Source: Lentisphaeria bacterium (GTDB taxonomy: Bacteria > Verrucomicrobiota > Lentisphaeria > Oligosphaerales > Oligosphaeraceae). From it: DNA of 6,240 nucleotides. Location of the stretch: positions 1-6,240 of the forward strand of contig JAEDNB010000125.1 of NCBI GenBank assembly GCA_016302725.1, given 5' to 3'. Made by a program: the position numbers and the translations under genes. Positions 1 through 6,240 of this stretch are shown here, one piece after another. The notes below the pieces were generated by a model that worked only from the letters and a program-made list of their open reading frames with translations, was not told the DNA's origin and searched no databases. Positions within the stretch are counted from its first letter, which is position 1, and every line of letters starts with the position of its first letter.

Positions 1-1111
1 CGATGGCGGGCACCAGGGTGGCGCGCCAGTCCTGGAGGAAGAGGTAGGTGATGAGAATCACCATCCCCAGGGCCAGGAGCAGGGTCTGGAGAATCTCCTG
101 CATGGAGATTTCGATGAAGCGGGTGGGGTCGTAGGCCAGGGTGCTTTTCACCCCCTGGGGAAGGCGCTTGTCCAGCTCCGCCACCTTCGCCTTCACCGCC
201 TGGACGGTGGCCAGGGCGTTCGCCTCGTTGCTGCGGTAGACCGCCAGGGTGACGGTCTCGTCTCCGTTCCAGCTGGCCTGGGCGGCGTAGGTCTTCGCCC
301 CCAGTTCCACGGTGGCGATGTCCTTCAGCCGCAGGAGCGCCCCGTTCTCGCCGGTGCGCAGCACGATGTCCCCGAACTCCTGGGCGGTCTTCAGGCGCCC
401 CCGCACGTTGAGCTTGTATTCCAGGAACTGCCCGGATTTCTCGCTGCCGATGGTGCCGGCCGCCGCCTGGATGTTCTGGGAGGCGATGGCGGCGCTCACA
501 TCCCCCGTGGTGACGCCCAGGGCGGACATCCGGACGGTGTCCAGCCAGATGCGCATGGAGTAGACGGAGGCGCCCATGACTTCCACCGAGGAGACGCCCT
601 CCACCCGGGAGAGGGTGTCCAGCACCTTGGTGGAGACATAGTTGTTCGTCTGGGGGGTGGACCAGGTGCTGCCGTCCGTGGTGTAGGAGTAGGCGCAGAG
701 GATGTCGCCGGAGCGCTTGCTGGCGTTGACGCCGATGGCGCGCACTTCGGCGGGCAGGGAGGCCTCCGCCGTCTTGACGGCGTTCTGGACATTCACCATG
801 GCGATGTCGTCGTTGACGCCCGTCTTGAAGGTGATGGTGCACATGTATTCGCCGCTGTTGGTGCAGCTGGAGGAGAAATAGAGCATGTCCTCCAGGCCGT
901 TGAACTGCGCCTCCAGGGGCATGGCCACGGTGTCCTGGACCTCCGTGGCGGAGGCGCCGGGATAGCTGGTGAAGCAGACGATGGTGGGGGGGCTGACCTC
1001 GGGGTATTCCGCCACCGGCAGGGTGCGGAGGCAGATGACCCCGGAGAGCATGAGGGCGATGCTGACCACGAAGGCCAGGCGGGGCCGTTGGATGAAGATG
1101 CGGGAAAACAT
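1..1111 (-). CDS. RND multidrug efflux pump, AcrB/MexB (HAE1) type, N-terminal part
   Basis: This is the inner-membrane proton-driven pump of a tripartite drug efflux system. The frame is open from the ATG at 1111 to the left edge, giving 370 residues of a family usually about 1,030-1,050 long, so the C-terminal two thirds are outside the window. The start MFSRIFIQRP matches the family's usual opening. A first membrane helix lies at about residues 10-28, followed by LPVAEYP and SYPGASATEVQDTV. The periplasmic porter region contains SMRIWLD (M186 onward) and QNIQAAAGTIG. A second helix at about 342-360 ends in YLFLQDWRATLVP, typical of AcrB TM2. The proton-relay aspartates of TM4 are off the window and cannot be checked. 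An AGGAG site lies 10 bases before the start. The gene follows the adaptor gene by 44 bases, so the two are almost certainly one operon. Family assignment is firm; the substrate is not predictable. Confidence 0.96.
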   Translation of the reverse strand, partial: MFSRIFIQRPRLAFVVSIALMLSGVICLRTLPVAEYPEVSPPTIVCFTSYPGASATEVQDTVAMPLEAQFNGLEDMLYFSSSCTNSGEYMCTITFKTGVNDDIAMVNVQNAVKTAEASLPAEVRAIGVNASKRSGDILCAYSYTTDGSTWSTPQTNNYVSTKVLDTLSRVEGVSSVEVMGASVYSMRIWLDTVRMSALGVTTGDVSAAIASQNIQAAAGTIGSEKSGQFLEYKLNVRGRLKTAQEFGDIVLRTGENGALLRLKDIATVELGAKTYAAQASWNGDETVTLAVYRSNEANALATVQAVKAKVAELDKRLPQGVKSTLAYDPTRFIEISMQEILQTLLLALGMVILITYLFLQDWRATLVPAI

Positions 1112-1121
1112 GGGGAGGGGG

Positions 1122-1126
1122 CTCCT
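1122..1126 (-). promoter_or_regulatory. Ribosome binding site of the RND pump gene
   Basis: Reading the minus strand, AGGAG occurs 10 bases before the ATG at 1111. It supports this start and independent initiation of the pump within the 44-base gap after the adaptor gene. Confidence 0.7.
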
Positions 1127-1155
1127 GCGCGGGAAAAGGGATGGGGGGGAGGACT

Positions 1156-2241
1156 CTACTGGCGGGCGACGGGCTTCACGGCCATGCCGTCCATGACAAT
1201 CTTATGCCCCCCCTCGGTGACTACCTTTTCGCCAGGCTGCACTCCCTGGAGGAGCCACTGGAGCCTCCCGTCGGAGGCGCCCAGGCGCACATCCCGCCGA
1301 TGGGCCGTGTTGGCGTCGTCCACCACCCAGACATAGGAGCCCTTTCCGTCCGCCATCAGGGCGGAGGGCAGCACAGCGCAGAGGGTCTGGGGGTTGCGGC
1401 GGGAGAGCAGGACGGTGACGGAGGCGCCGGGGAGGAGGACCGCGTCAGGGTTGGGGATGCGGACGAAGAAGGTCATGGTGTCCGTGGTGGCCTGGATCTG
1501 GTTGTCCAGGAACTCGAAGGTCCCCTCCTGGCCGTAGAGGGAGCCATCCGCCAGGCGCAGGCGGACGATGGCTTCCTGGCGGAAGGTCTCCTCGTTGCCG
1601 AACAGCTCCAGGAAATCCCGTGTGGACATGGAGAAGGAGAGGCGGAGGGGGTCCATCTGGGTCAAGGTGGCCAGGACGCCGGCGGCGGCGGTGAGGTAGT
1701 TTCCCGCCGTCTGGGAGGTCTTGCCCAGCTTCCCCTGGATGGGGGCGTAGATCCGGGTGTTCTTCAGGTCTTCCTGGGCGGTGACCAGGGCGGCCTCGGC
1801 GCTGGCAAGCGCCGCCTGGTCCGTCTCGTAGGCCATCCTGGCCGCCTCCATGGCATCCAGGGTGGCGACCCCTTTCTCATAGAGCCCCAGGGTGCGGTCG
1901 TAGTTGGACTTGCTGTAGCGCAGGGAGGCCTGGCACCGGGCAATGGAGGCCTGGGCGGATTTCACCAGGGCCTGGTAGCGGACCTCCTCCAGACGATACA
2001 AAAGGGCGCCGGCCTCCACGACCTGACCCTCCGTGAACTTCACTTCCAATAGCTCGCCGCTCACCCGGGGAACCAGCGCAACCGTGGCAGGGGACTCCAA
2101 ATGGCCGGGATAGCGGCGGTTCAATTCCATGGGAGCCGACTCCACGGGGGACACCTCCACCGCAGGGGCGGGAAAACCCTGGCCGTGAAGGCGGGGCAGG
2201 GCAAGGAATGCAAGGGACAGAAGGCAGAGGAGGGTGCGCAT
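1156..2241 (-). CDS. RND efflux periplasmic adaptor (membrane fusion protein)
   Basis: This is the periplasmic adaptor that joins the RND pump to an outer-membrane channel. It has 361 residues, slightly shorter than AcrA/MexA. An N-terminal signal peptide (about 1-20) ends in RLHG before QGF. There is no cysteine at a lipobox position, so it appears to be soluble or membrane-associated rather than a lipoprotein. The first lipoyl half is at about 57-85 (VSGELLEVKFTEGQVVEAG). An alpha-helical hairpin with many Ala, Gln and Glu residues follows at about 88-162. The second lipoyl half begins at IYAPIQGKLG (164-173). The beta-barrel runs from about 195 to 280, with LTQMDPLRLSFS and LLPGASVTVLL, and the membrane-proximal domain from about 285 to 361. 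It is the first gene of the efflux pair and its start is supported by an AGGAG site. Confidence 0.95.
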   Translation of the reverse strand: MRTLLCLLSLAFLALPRLHGQGFPAPAVEVSPVESAPMELNRRYPGHLESPATVALVPRVSGELLEVKFTEGQVVEAGALLYRLEEVRYQALVKSAQASIARCQASLRYSKSNYDRTLGLYEKGVATLDAMEAARMAYETDQAALASAEAALVTAQEDLKNTRIYAPIQGKLGKTSQTAGNYLTAAAGVLATLTQMDPLRLSFSMSTRDFLELFGNEETFRQEAIVRLRLADGSLYGQEGTFEFLDNQIQATTDTMTFFVRIPNPDAVLLPGASVTVLLSRRNPQTLCAVLPSALMADGKGSYVWVVDDANTAHRRDVRLGASDGRLQWLLQGVQPGEKVVTEGGHKIVMDGMAVKPVARQ

Positions 2242-2251
2242 GTGCCAAATT

Positions 2252-2256
2252 CTCCT
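2252..2256 (-). promoter_or_regulatory. Ribosome binding site of the adaptor gene
   Basis: On the minus strand AGGAG precedes the ATG at 2241 by 10 bases. The same motif and spacing occur before the pump gene, which supports both starts. Confidence 0.7.
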
Positions 2257-2290
2257 GGGAAGCTAAGGTGGAGGCGAAAAGACGTCGCCC

Positions 2291-2319
2291 ATCGTATGTA
2301 AACCCCCTGCGGGGATAAA
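2291..2319 (-). promoter_or_regulatory. Candidate promoter of the efflux operon
   Basis: On the minus strand TTTATC (2319-2314) is followed after 17 bases by TACGAT (2296-2291). These match the sigma-70 consensus at 3 of 6 and 4 of 6 positions. Transcription would begin near 2284, about 40 bases before the adaptor start. The match is weak. It is listed because spacing and position suit the operon and because the -35 overlaps the inverted repeat. Confidence 0.3.
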
Positions 2320-2331
2320 ACAGGTGTTTTA
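2316..2331. repeat. Perfect 16-bp inverted repeat, operator-like
   Basis: The sequence TAAAACAGGTGTTTTA has two perfect 7-base arms, TAAAACA and TGTTTTA, around a central GG. The arms sit in an AT-rich stretch 75-90 bases upstream of the adaptor start and overlap its candidate -35. The symmetry and size fit a site for a dimeric repressor such as the TetR or MarR types that commonly control RND efflux operons. No such regulator gene is in the window, so the role is inferred. The arms could also form a short hairpin, but the two-base centre makes a DNA-binding site more likely. Confidence 0.5.
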
Positions 2332-2393
2332 CGAAATGGTGCATAATGTAGCCTGGATTTTCCGTTTTTTAAGTGCCTGGGGAGGGAAAAAAG

Positions 2394-2422
2394 GGAATTT
2401 GGCGTGGTGCGGACTTTATAGT
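2394..2422 (+). promoter_or_regulatory. Candidate promoter of the secreted-protein gene
   Basis: GGAATT (2394-2399) and TATAGT (2417-2422) are 17 bases apart. The -10 resembles the sigma-70 consensus, but the upstream hexamer does not and looks more like the GGAA core of ECF-sigma promoters. It would give an untranslated leader of about 75-80 bases. The evidence is thin; no better plus-strand pair was found in the region. Confidence 0.2.
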
Positions 2423-2505
2423 ACGTCTGTCGGTTTCCGCGGGCGGGTGCCCCTTGGCATGCGTCCGTCTGCCTTTCCCCTCCCTCCCGTTTTCCTTGGT
2501 TGAGC

Positions 2506-4866
2506 ATGAACCGTTTTTTCCCCTTGTTGTTGTCGGCCTTTCTTCTTCTTTCCCTCTCCTCCTTGGGTGCCGGGGTGCCATCCGTGGAGGAGGGGCTCCG
2601 CGCCTTCCAGGAGGCCTGTGACGGGCCGAACCTGGCGGCGGGGCGTCCGGTTTCCTTTCGTCCCGTCCCCAACTATTCCCTGACGGCCAAGGGGGACAGT
2701 GACGTATGGGACTTGACGGACGGGCGTTTTGCGAAGACCGACCGCATCTGGATGAAGCCGGAGGCGGTTGGCTTTGAGCGTGCCTGGAGTGGGCTTTTCG
2801 TCACCATCGACCTGGGGGAGGTTCGCCGCGTGCGGAAGGCGGTGGTCCGGCTGCAGGGAGGCGTCATTGACAAATACTCCATCCATTTCCCGGAAAACCT
2901 CTCCGTATGGGTAAGCCGTGACGGGCGGAATTTCTATCCTGGCCAGTCCCTGGTGAAATTGAAGGCCACCGAGGACTACCTCGCCGACGGAAAGACCCTC
3001 TACTACCTTCCCGAAAGCCAGGGGGAGGGGAAGGAAGACAGCTTCTATGTCCATCCTTTCTCGTTGGAGGTGATGGCGGACGCCCGCTACGTCTGCCTTG
3101 CCTCCGACAGCCAGCAGTTCCGGAATTTCTTCAGCGATGAATTGGCGGTCATCGAGGCGACGGAGGAGGAGGCCGCCTCCCCGGAGTATGGGAGCGCCTA
3201 TGGGCGGACGCCCCGCCTTCTCCAGCATGGGGGCATCCGCATCTCCCCCAAGCAGCCCGTCTTCTATGTGGCGGAGGGCATGTATCTCCGCAACATCCTC
3301 TCCCTGGAGAATCAATGCGCGGAGCCCCCCAAGACCCTGGAATACGCCATTGAGCTGCCGCAGGAGGTCACCTATCAGCCCAGCCAGTCCTGGCCCGCCT
3401 GGCTCCGCACCCTGGCCTCCCAGGAGGCAAAGGAGGGGAGAATCCTTTGGAAATTCCGCCCCGAGAAGGATTTCCAGGAAGTGCAGAAGGTCTTGCAATA
3501 CGGCTTCGGCCCCTTCTACTTTTCCGTCGCCCCGGGGACGGAGATCCCCGCCGAACAGAAATATGCCCAGTTCATCTCCTATGTGGATGGCAAGGAGGAC
3601 CAGCGGGTGAGGATGCCCCTGGAAATCCTCACCCTCCCCCGGATTCCCGTCCCCCTGCGGGAACTGGACACCTCCCTCTGGCTGGAAAACCGCTTCCACG
3701 AACTGCCTTCCCATGAACAGGACGAACTTTCCCTGGGCTTCTCCACCTCCATGTTCTTCGCCAGCACGGTGGAAGAGGCCAGGGATGTCCTCCCCCTGGT
3801 GGAGAAGGCGCGGGCGGCGGGGCGCCGCATCCGGCTGGAGATGGAGCCCACCCGCCTCCTCCGCAGGGCAAACGGGGGCAGGAACGAATCCCGGTGCGTG
3901 GGATGCTCCAGCACCTGCCTTGCCTACCGGGGCAAGGAGTACCAGGATGTGGTGGAGCTGGTCCGGGAAGTGGTCCGGATAGTCCCTGCCGACGTGGTGG
4001 TCTTCGACATCGAGGACTGGGAGCCCAACTACATGAACAACACCATCCGGAACTGCACCCGTTGCCAGGCGGAAAAGAAGCGCCGGGGGATCCCGGGATG
4101 GGTGGAGTACTTCGACCGCCTCCAGGCGGAATATGTCGCCGCCTTCACCCTTGCCGCGCGGGAGGGGGCCCAGGCGGCGGGCCGCCCCGCCCCCAAGGTG
4201 GGATACTACGCCGTCTCCCCGGAGATGTCCTACCGCTGCCAGGAGGGGGAGGTCCCCTTCCTGGGCTACTCCCGCCTTTTCCCCGCCTTCTGCGATGAAA
4301 TCCAGAATTCATACTACGGGCGCTCCCCCGCCGAGGCGGGGCAGCAGATGCGCCGGGTCTACCAGGCCACGGGGCGGGACCCCAGGCGGCTGGTGCCCTG
4401 GCGCACGGCGGGCACAGGTGCCTACCACACCCAGCCCATGGGGGCGACGGCCGAGTCCATTCTGGTGGAGACCCTGATGAACGGGGCCGGAGGGGTCCAG
4501 TATTTCTACGCCCTCGGCTTCGAATCCCCCCTGGACTACTACCATGTCGCCCGTGCCTTCGCCCTGCTGGCGCCCTATGAGGACATCCTGCTGGATGGCA
4601 GCCTGGAGGAGCATGTCCGGGGAGAGGCCCCCGGAATCACCTTCACTGCCCGCAGGCTGGGGGAGCGGATGCTCCTCCTGGCGGGCAACTACGGGGCACA
4701 GCGCCCGGCGGAGGATTCCCTCTTCGTGCCTGGCGCACAAGGCGTGGAACTCCTCTCCGACCAGGGAAAGGCCACCCTGGACCAGGAAGGGGAACACCTC
4801 ACCCTCACCATCCCCGCCGACGGATATCTCCTCTGTCTCCTGAAACTCCGCCCCGACACCCCCTAG
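2506..4866 (+). CDS. Secreted protein with discoidin-like domain and glycoside-hydrolase-like barrel
   Basis: I recognise the architecture but not a named family. The 786-residue product starts with a signal peptide (about 1-22, hydrophobic core FFPLLLSAFLLLSLSSLG), so it is exported. A discoidin/F5-8C-like carbohydrate-binding domain spans about 42-218, with NLAAGRPVSF, DLTDG (69-73), FVTIDLG (98-104) and SVWVSRDGRNF (133-143). A beta-rich linker follows to about 385. Residues 395-690 look like a (beta/alpha)8 barrel: strand VVVFDIEDWEP with D501, E503, D504 and E506; VGYYAVSP (565-572); EIQNSYYG (598-605); GAGGVQYFYALGF (660 on). A C-terminal beta-sandwich-like part (about 695-786) is typical of such hydrolases. 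C464, C467, C471, C517 and C520 form CxxC-type motifs flanking the acidic strand. A polysaccharide-active role is inferred; activity and substrate are unknown. ATG 2506 is preferred over TTG 2500, but no clear Shine-Dalgarno sequence precedes either. Confidence 0.88.
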   Translation: MNRFFPLLLSAFLLLSLSSLGAGVPSVEEGLRAFQEACDGPNLAAGRPVSFRPVPNYSLTAKGDSDVWDLTDGRFAKTDRIWMKPEAVGFERAWSGLFVTIDLGEVRRVRKAVVRLQGGVIDKYSIHFPENLSVWVSRDGRNFYPGQSLVKLKATEDYLADGKTLYYLPESQGEGKEDSFYVHPFSLEVMADARYVCLASDSQQFRNFFSDELAVIEATEEEAASPEYGSAYGRTPRLLQHGGIRISPKQPVFYVAEGMYLRNILSLENQCAEPPKTLEYAIELPQEVTYQPSQSWPAWLRTLASQEAKEGRILWKFRPEKDFQEVQKVLQYGFGPFYFSVAPGTEIPAEQKYAQFISYVDGKEDQRVRMPLEILTLPRIPVPLRELDTSLWLENRFHELPSHEQDELSLGFSTSMFFASTVEEARDVLPLVEKARAAGRRIRLEMEPTRLLRRANGGRNESRCVGCSSTCLAYRGKEYQDVVELVREVVRIVPADVVVFDIEDWEPNYMNNTIRNCTRCQAEKKRRGIPGWVEYFDRLQAEYVAAFTLAAREGAQAAGRPAPKVGYYAVSPEMSYRCQEGEVPFLGYSRLFPAFCDEIQNSYYGRSPAEAGQQMRRVYQATGRDPRRLVPWRTAGTGAYHTQPMGATAESILVETLMNGAGGVQYFYALGFESPLDYYHVARAFALLAPYEDILLDGSLEEHVRGEAPGITFTARRLGERMLLLAGNYGAQRPAEDSLFVPGAQGVELLSDQGKATLDQEGEHLTLTIPADGYLLCLLKLRPDTP

Positions 4867-4884
4867 CCCCCCCAAGACCCCCTG

Positions 4885-4900
4885 CATTCCCGGGGGAATG
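4885..4900 (+). promoter_or_regulatory. Small hairpin overlapping the ribosome binding site of the AI-2E family gene
   Basis: CATTCC (4885-4890) and GGAATG (4895-4900) are perfect 6-base arms around CGGG. The only purine-rich site before the ATG at 4903, GGGGGA (4892-4897), lies in the loop and the second arm. If the hairpin forms in the mRNA it would partly hide the start region. No T run follows, so it is not a Rho-independent terminator. It may be chance in G/C-rich sequence. Confidence 0.3.
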
Positions 4901-4902
4901 AC

Positions 4903-6225
4903 ATGGACAGCTCCCTCCATCGATGGCGTCCCGTCATCGCCAATGTTTCGTTCCTTGTCCTGACCGTCGCCCTGCTGGCGGGAGTGGTCTATCTCCTGAA
5001 GGACTTTCTCCACGCCATCATCCTGGGGGCGCTTCTGGCCGGCATCCTCCTGCCTGTGCATCATTGGATTCTCCGGCGCTGCGCGGAGGCCTCCCAATGG
5101 GCGCACCGGGCCTGGAGGGGACTGCGGCGCTCCCCCGCCCCCGGGGAGGGGCCTGCGGAACCCTCCCTGCGACTCCGGCGCATGGCGGCATGCTGCTCCG
5201 TGGCCCTGGTGTTCATCCTGGTGGTGGTGCCACTGGGGGTCTTCGCCGTCCAGGCAGCCGACCAGGGAATCCGCGCCATCCCCGTGGTCCAGAAGTGGCT
5301 GCGGGAGGACTTGGAAGGCAAGACCGCCGATTTCCTGGACAAACATCCCCGCTTCCGGGAAGGATTGAGGAAGATGACCTGGGGGACTGGGCTCCTGGCG
5401 GAGGGCGGGCTGTTCCCCGCCAGGGAACCCGCGGCCAAGGCGGAAGAGGAAGCGCACCTCCCCGGACAGGGACAGGAAACGACTCGGGAAGAGACGGAAA
5501 CGCCAGCTCGGGAACTCCTCCCCTCCACGGAGGAGGCCACCCCCGGGCTGGATTTGGCCCCCATGGCCATCCGGCTGGGCACCATCACCCTCCAATGGCT
5601 CCGGGACCTCCTGCTGGAACTGCTCTCCCGCACCTGGGTCACGGTCTTCAATTTCCTCATCATGCTCTTCGTGATGTACTATGTCTTCCTGGACGGCGAG
5701 GGGCTTGTCGCCTACCTGAAGGAAATCTCCCCCCTGAATGAAGAGGAGATGGAGCCCGTCAGCCAGCGCATCCGGCAGGTTTCCCAGGCCATCCTCTACA
5801 GCACCCTGGGGACCGCCGTCATCCAGGGCGCCTTGGCCATGCTTCTCTTCCGCCTGGTGGGCGTGCCCGCCCTCTTCTGGGGCGCCCTGCTGGGCGTGTG
5901 CTCCATCGTCCCTTTCGTGGGGACCGGCCTGGTCTGGGTGCCCGTCACCGCATACCTCTTCCTGGCCGGGCAGCCGGGCAAGGCGGTCTTCATCCTGCTG
6001 GCCTGCGGGGGGCTGGTATCCAATGTGGACAGCCTCCTCCGCCCCTTCCTCATGAAGAAGGGCGGGGATACCGGGATGTCCTATCCAGCCCTTTTCTTCG
6101 CCATCCTGGGAGGACTGCAGACCTTCGGCGTGGTGGGAATCATCTACGGTCCCCTCATCATGGGAATCTGCGGGGTATGCCTCCTGATCTTCAGCACGAG
6201 GCTCAAGAGGAAGGACACCCCATGA
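4903..6225 (+). CDS. AI-2E/PerM family (UPF0118) inner-membrane transporter
   Basis: This is a polytopic inner-membrane protein of the AI-2E exporter-like family. Members have been linked to autoinducer-2 export or ion/proton antiport, so the substrate cannot be read from sequence. Of 440 residues (the family is usually about 340-380), helices lie at about 11-31, 35-52, 95-116 and 245-263, with more from 300 to 432. Family signatures are clear: FVMYYVFLDGEG, then VGVPALFWGALLG with IVPFVGTGLVWVP (320-347), NVDSLLRPFLM (374-384) and AILGGLQTFGVVGIIYGPLIM (400-420). The extra length is mainly a charged, Pro/Glu/Thr-rich segment at about 172-218 in the loop between helices 3 and 4, plus a basic linker at about 58-93. 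The gene starts 36 bases after the secreted-protein gene and is probably co-transcribed with it. It ends in an ATGA overlap with the next gene. Confidence 0.93.
   Translation: MDSSLHRWRPVIANVSFLVLTVALLAGVVYLLKDFLHAIILGALLAGILLPVHHWILRRCAEASQWAHRAWRGLRRSPAPGEGPAEPSLRLRRMAACCSVALVFILVVVPLGVFAVQAADQGIRAIPVVQKWLREDLEGKTADFLDKHPRFREGLRKMTWGTGLLAEGGLFPAREPAAKAEEEAHLPGQGQETTREETETPARELLPSTEEATPGLDLAPMAIRLGTITLQWLRDLLLELLSRTWVTVFNFLIMLFVMYYVFLDGEGLVAYLKEISPLNEEEMEPVSQRIRQVSQAILYSTLGTAVIQGALAMLLFRLVGVPALFWGALLGVCSIVPFVGTGLVWVPVTAYLFLAGQPGKAVFILLACGGLVSNVDSLLRPFLMKKGGDTGMSYPALFFAILGGLQTFGVVGIIYGPLIMGICGVCLLIFSTRLKRKDTP
6208..6214 (+). promoter_or_regulatory. Ribosome binding site of the next, truncated gene
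   Basis: AGGAAGG lies 7 bases before the ATG at 6222, inside the end of the AI-2E family gene. It is the best plus-strand Shine-Dalgarno match in the window and supports a real start at 6222. Confidence 0.55.
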
Positions 6226-6240
6226 CCCCCCGGAAAGCCC
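6222..6240 (+). CDS. Start of a further gene, product not identifiable
   Basis: An ATG at 6222 overlaps the TGA stop of the AI-2E family gene as ATGA and has a good ribosome binding site 7 bases upstream. Only six codons (MTPRKA) are visible before the right edge, so nothing can be said of function. The overlap implies translational coupling and a shared transcript with the AI-2E family gene. It could still be chance, since only 19 bases are in view. Confidence 0.5.

Larger units (their letters stand above)
2242..2505. other. Divergent intergenic region between efflux operon and secreted-protein gene
   Basis: These 264 bases separate two divergently transcribed blocks and must hold both promoters. 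The stretch from about 2300 to 2425 is clearly richer in A+T than the flanking genes, with several A and T runs. It contains a perfect 16-bp inverted repeat (2316-2331), a small CCCC-TGC-GGGG repeat (2304-2314) and weak promoter-like hexamers on each strand. I see no small open reading frame with a convincing ribosome binding site, no tRNA and no clear riboswitch. Confidence 0.8.

Noticed and set aside
1141..2052. Open frame of 303 codons on the plus strand opposite the adaptor gene
   Set aside because: The adaptor frame on the other strand carries complete family motifs. This frame is a Gly/Val-rich antisense translation with no recognisable domain.
2304..2314. CCCC-TGC-GGGG short inverted repeat near the adaptor promoter
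   Set aside because: Four-base arms of one nucleotide type are common by chance here. No T run follows on either strand, so it is not a terminator.
2399..2414. Possible sigma-54 promoter around TTGGCGTGGTGC
   Set aside because: The GG and GC doublets are not at the required -24/-12 spacing.
2457..2462. GCATGC palindrome and nearby CGTCTG/CGTCCG similarities upstream of the secreted-protein gene
   Set aside because: These are too short and imperfect to separate from chance in sequence of this composition.
2121..2672. Minus-strand open frame covering the divergent intergenic region
   Set aside because: It would read from within the secreted-protein gene through the promoter region into the adaptor gene in another frame. 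Its composition is Arg/Pro/Ser-rich and shows no domain or ribosome binding site.
2416..3714. Long open frame (432 codons) on the minus strand opposite the secreted-protein gene
   Set aside because: It lies antisense to a clearly coding gene with a signal peptide and domain motifs. Its translation is rich in Gly, Pro and Arg and shows no domain signature, as expected for chance open frames in GC-rich DNA.
4309..5595. Long open frame (428 codons) on the minus strand spanning the end of the secreted-protein gene and the start of the AI-2E family gene
   Set aside because: It crosses two genes and their gap in antisense, has a Gly/Gln/His-rich composition without motifs and lacks a plausible ribosome binding site. 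It is a GC-driven shadow.

Overview
This is a GC-rich window (by eye about 63% G+C) with two divergently transcribed blocks around an AT-richer intergenic region at about 2242-2505. The organism is an envelope-bearing, probably Gram-negative bacterium, because the left block encodes a tripartite RND efflux system. The right block carries a secreted discoidin-like plus barrel-type protein of a kind often seen in Verrucomicrobiota, Lentisphaerota, Kiritimatiellota and Planctomycetota. That lineage guess is inference and only moderately supported.

Left block, minus strand: a periplasmic adaptor (membrane fusion protein, 2241 to 1156) is followed after 44 bases by an AcrB/MexB-type RND pump (1111 to 1). 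The pump runs off the left edge, so only its N-terminal 370 residues are visible. Each gene has an AGGAG ribosome binding site. No outer-membrane channel or regulator gene is visible. A perfect 16-bp inverted repeat (2316-2331) lies upstream of the adaptor and overlaps the -35 of a weak candidate promoter, as an operator for a local repressor would.

Right block, plus strand: a 786-residue secreted protein (2506-4866) has an N-terminal galactose-binding/discoidin-like domain. A C-terminal half that reads like a glycoside-hydrolase-type barrel follows, with an acidic cluster (D501, E503, D504, E506) and five cysteines in CxxC-type motifs. After 36 bases comes an AI-2E/PerM-family membrane protein (4903-6225) with an unusual acidic linker. 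Its stop codon overlaps an ATG in an ATGA arrangement, where the next gene appears to begin before the window ends.

The efflux pair is a standard functional unit. The link between the secreted protein and the AI-2E family protein is only co-orientation and close spacing. I see no RNA genes, insertion sequences, CRISPR arrays or attachment sites. The most interesting items are the unassigned secreted protein and the operator-like palindrome. I do not see convincing evidence of a wholly new multi-gene system.
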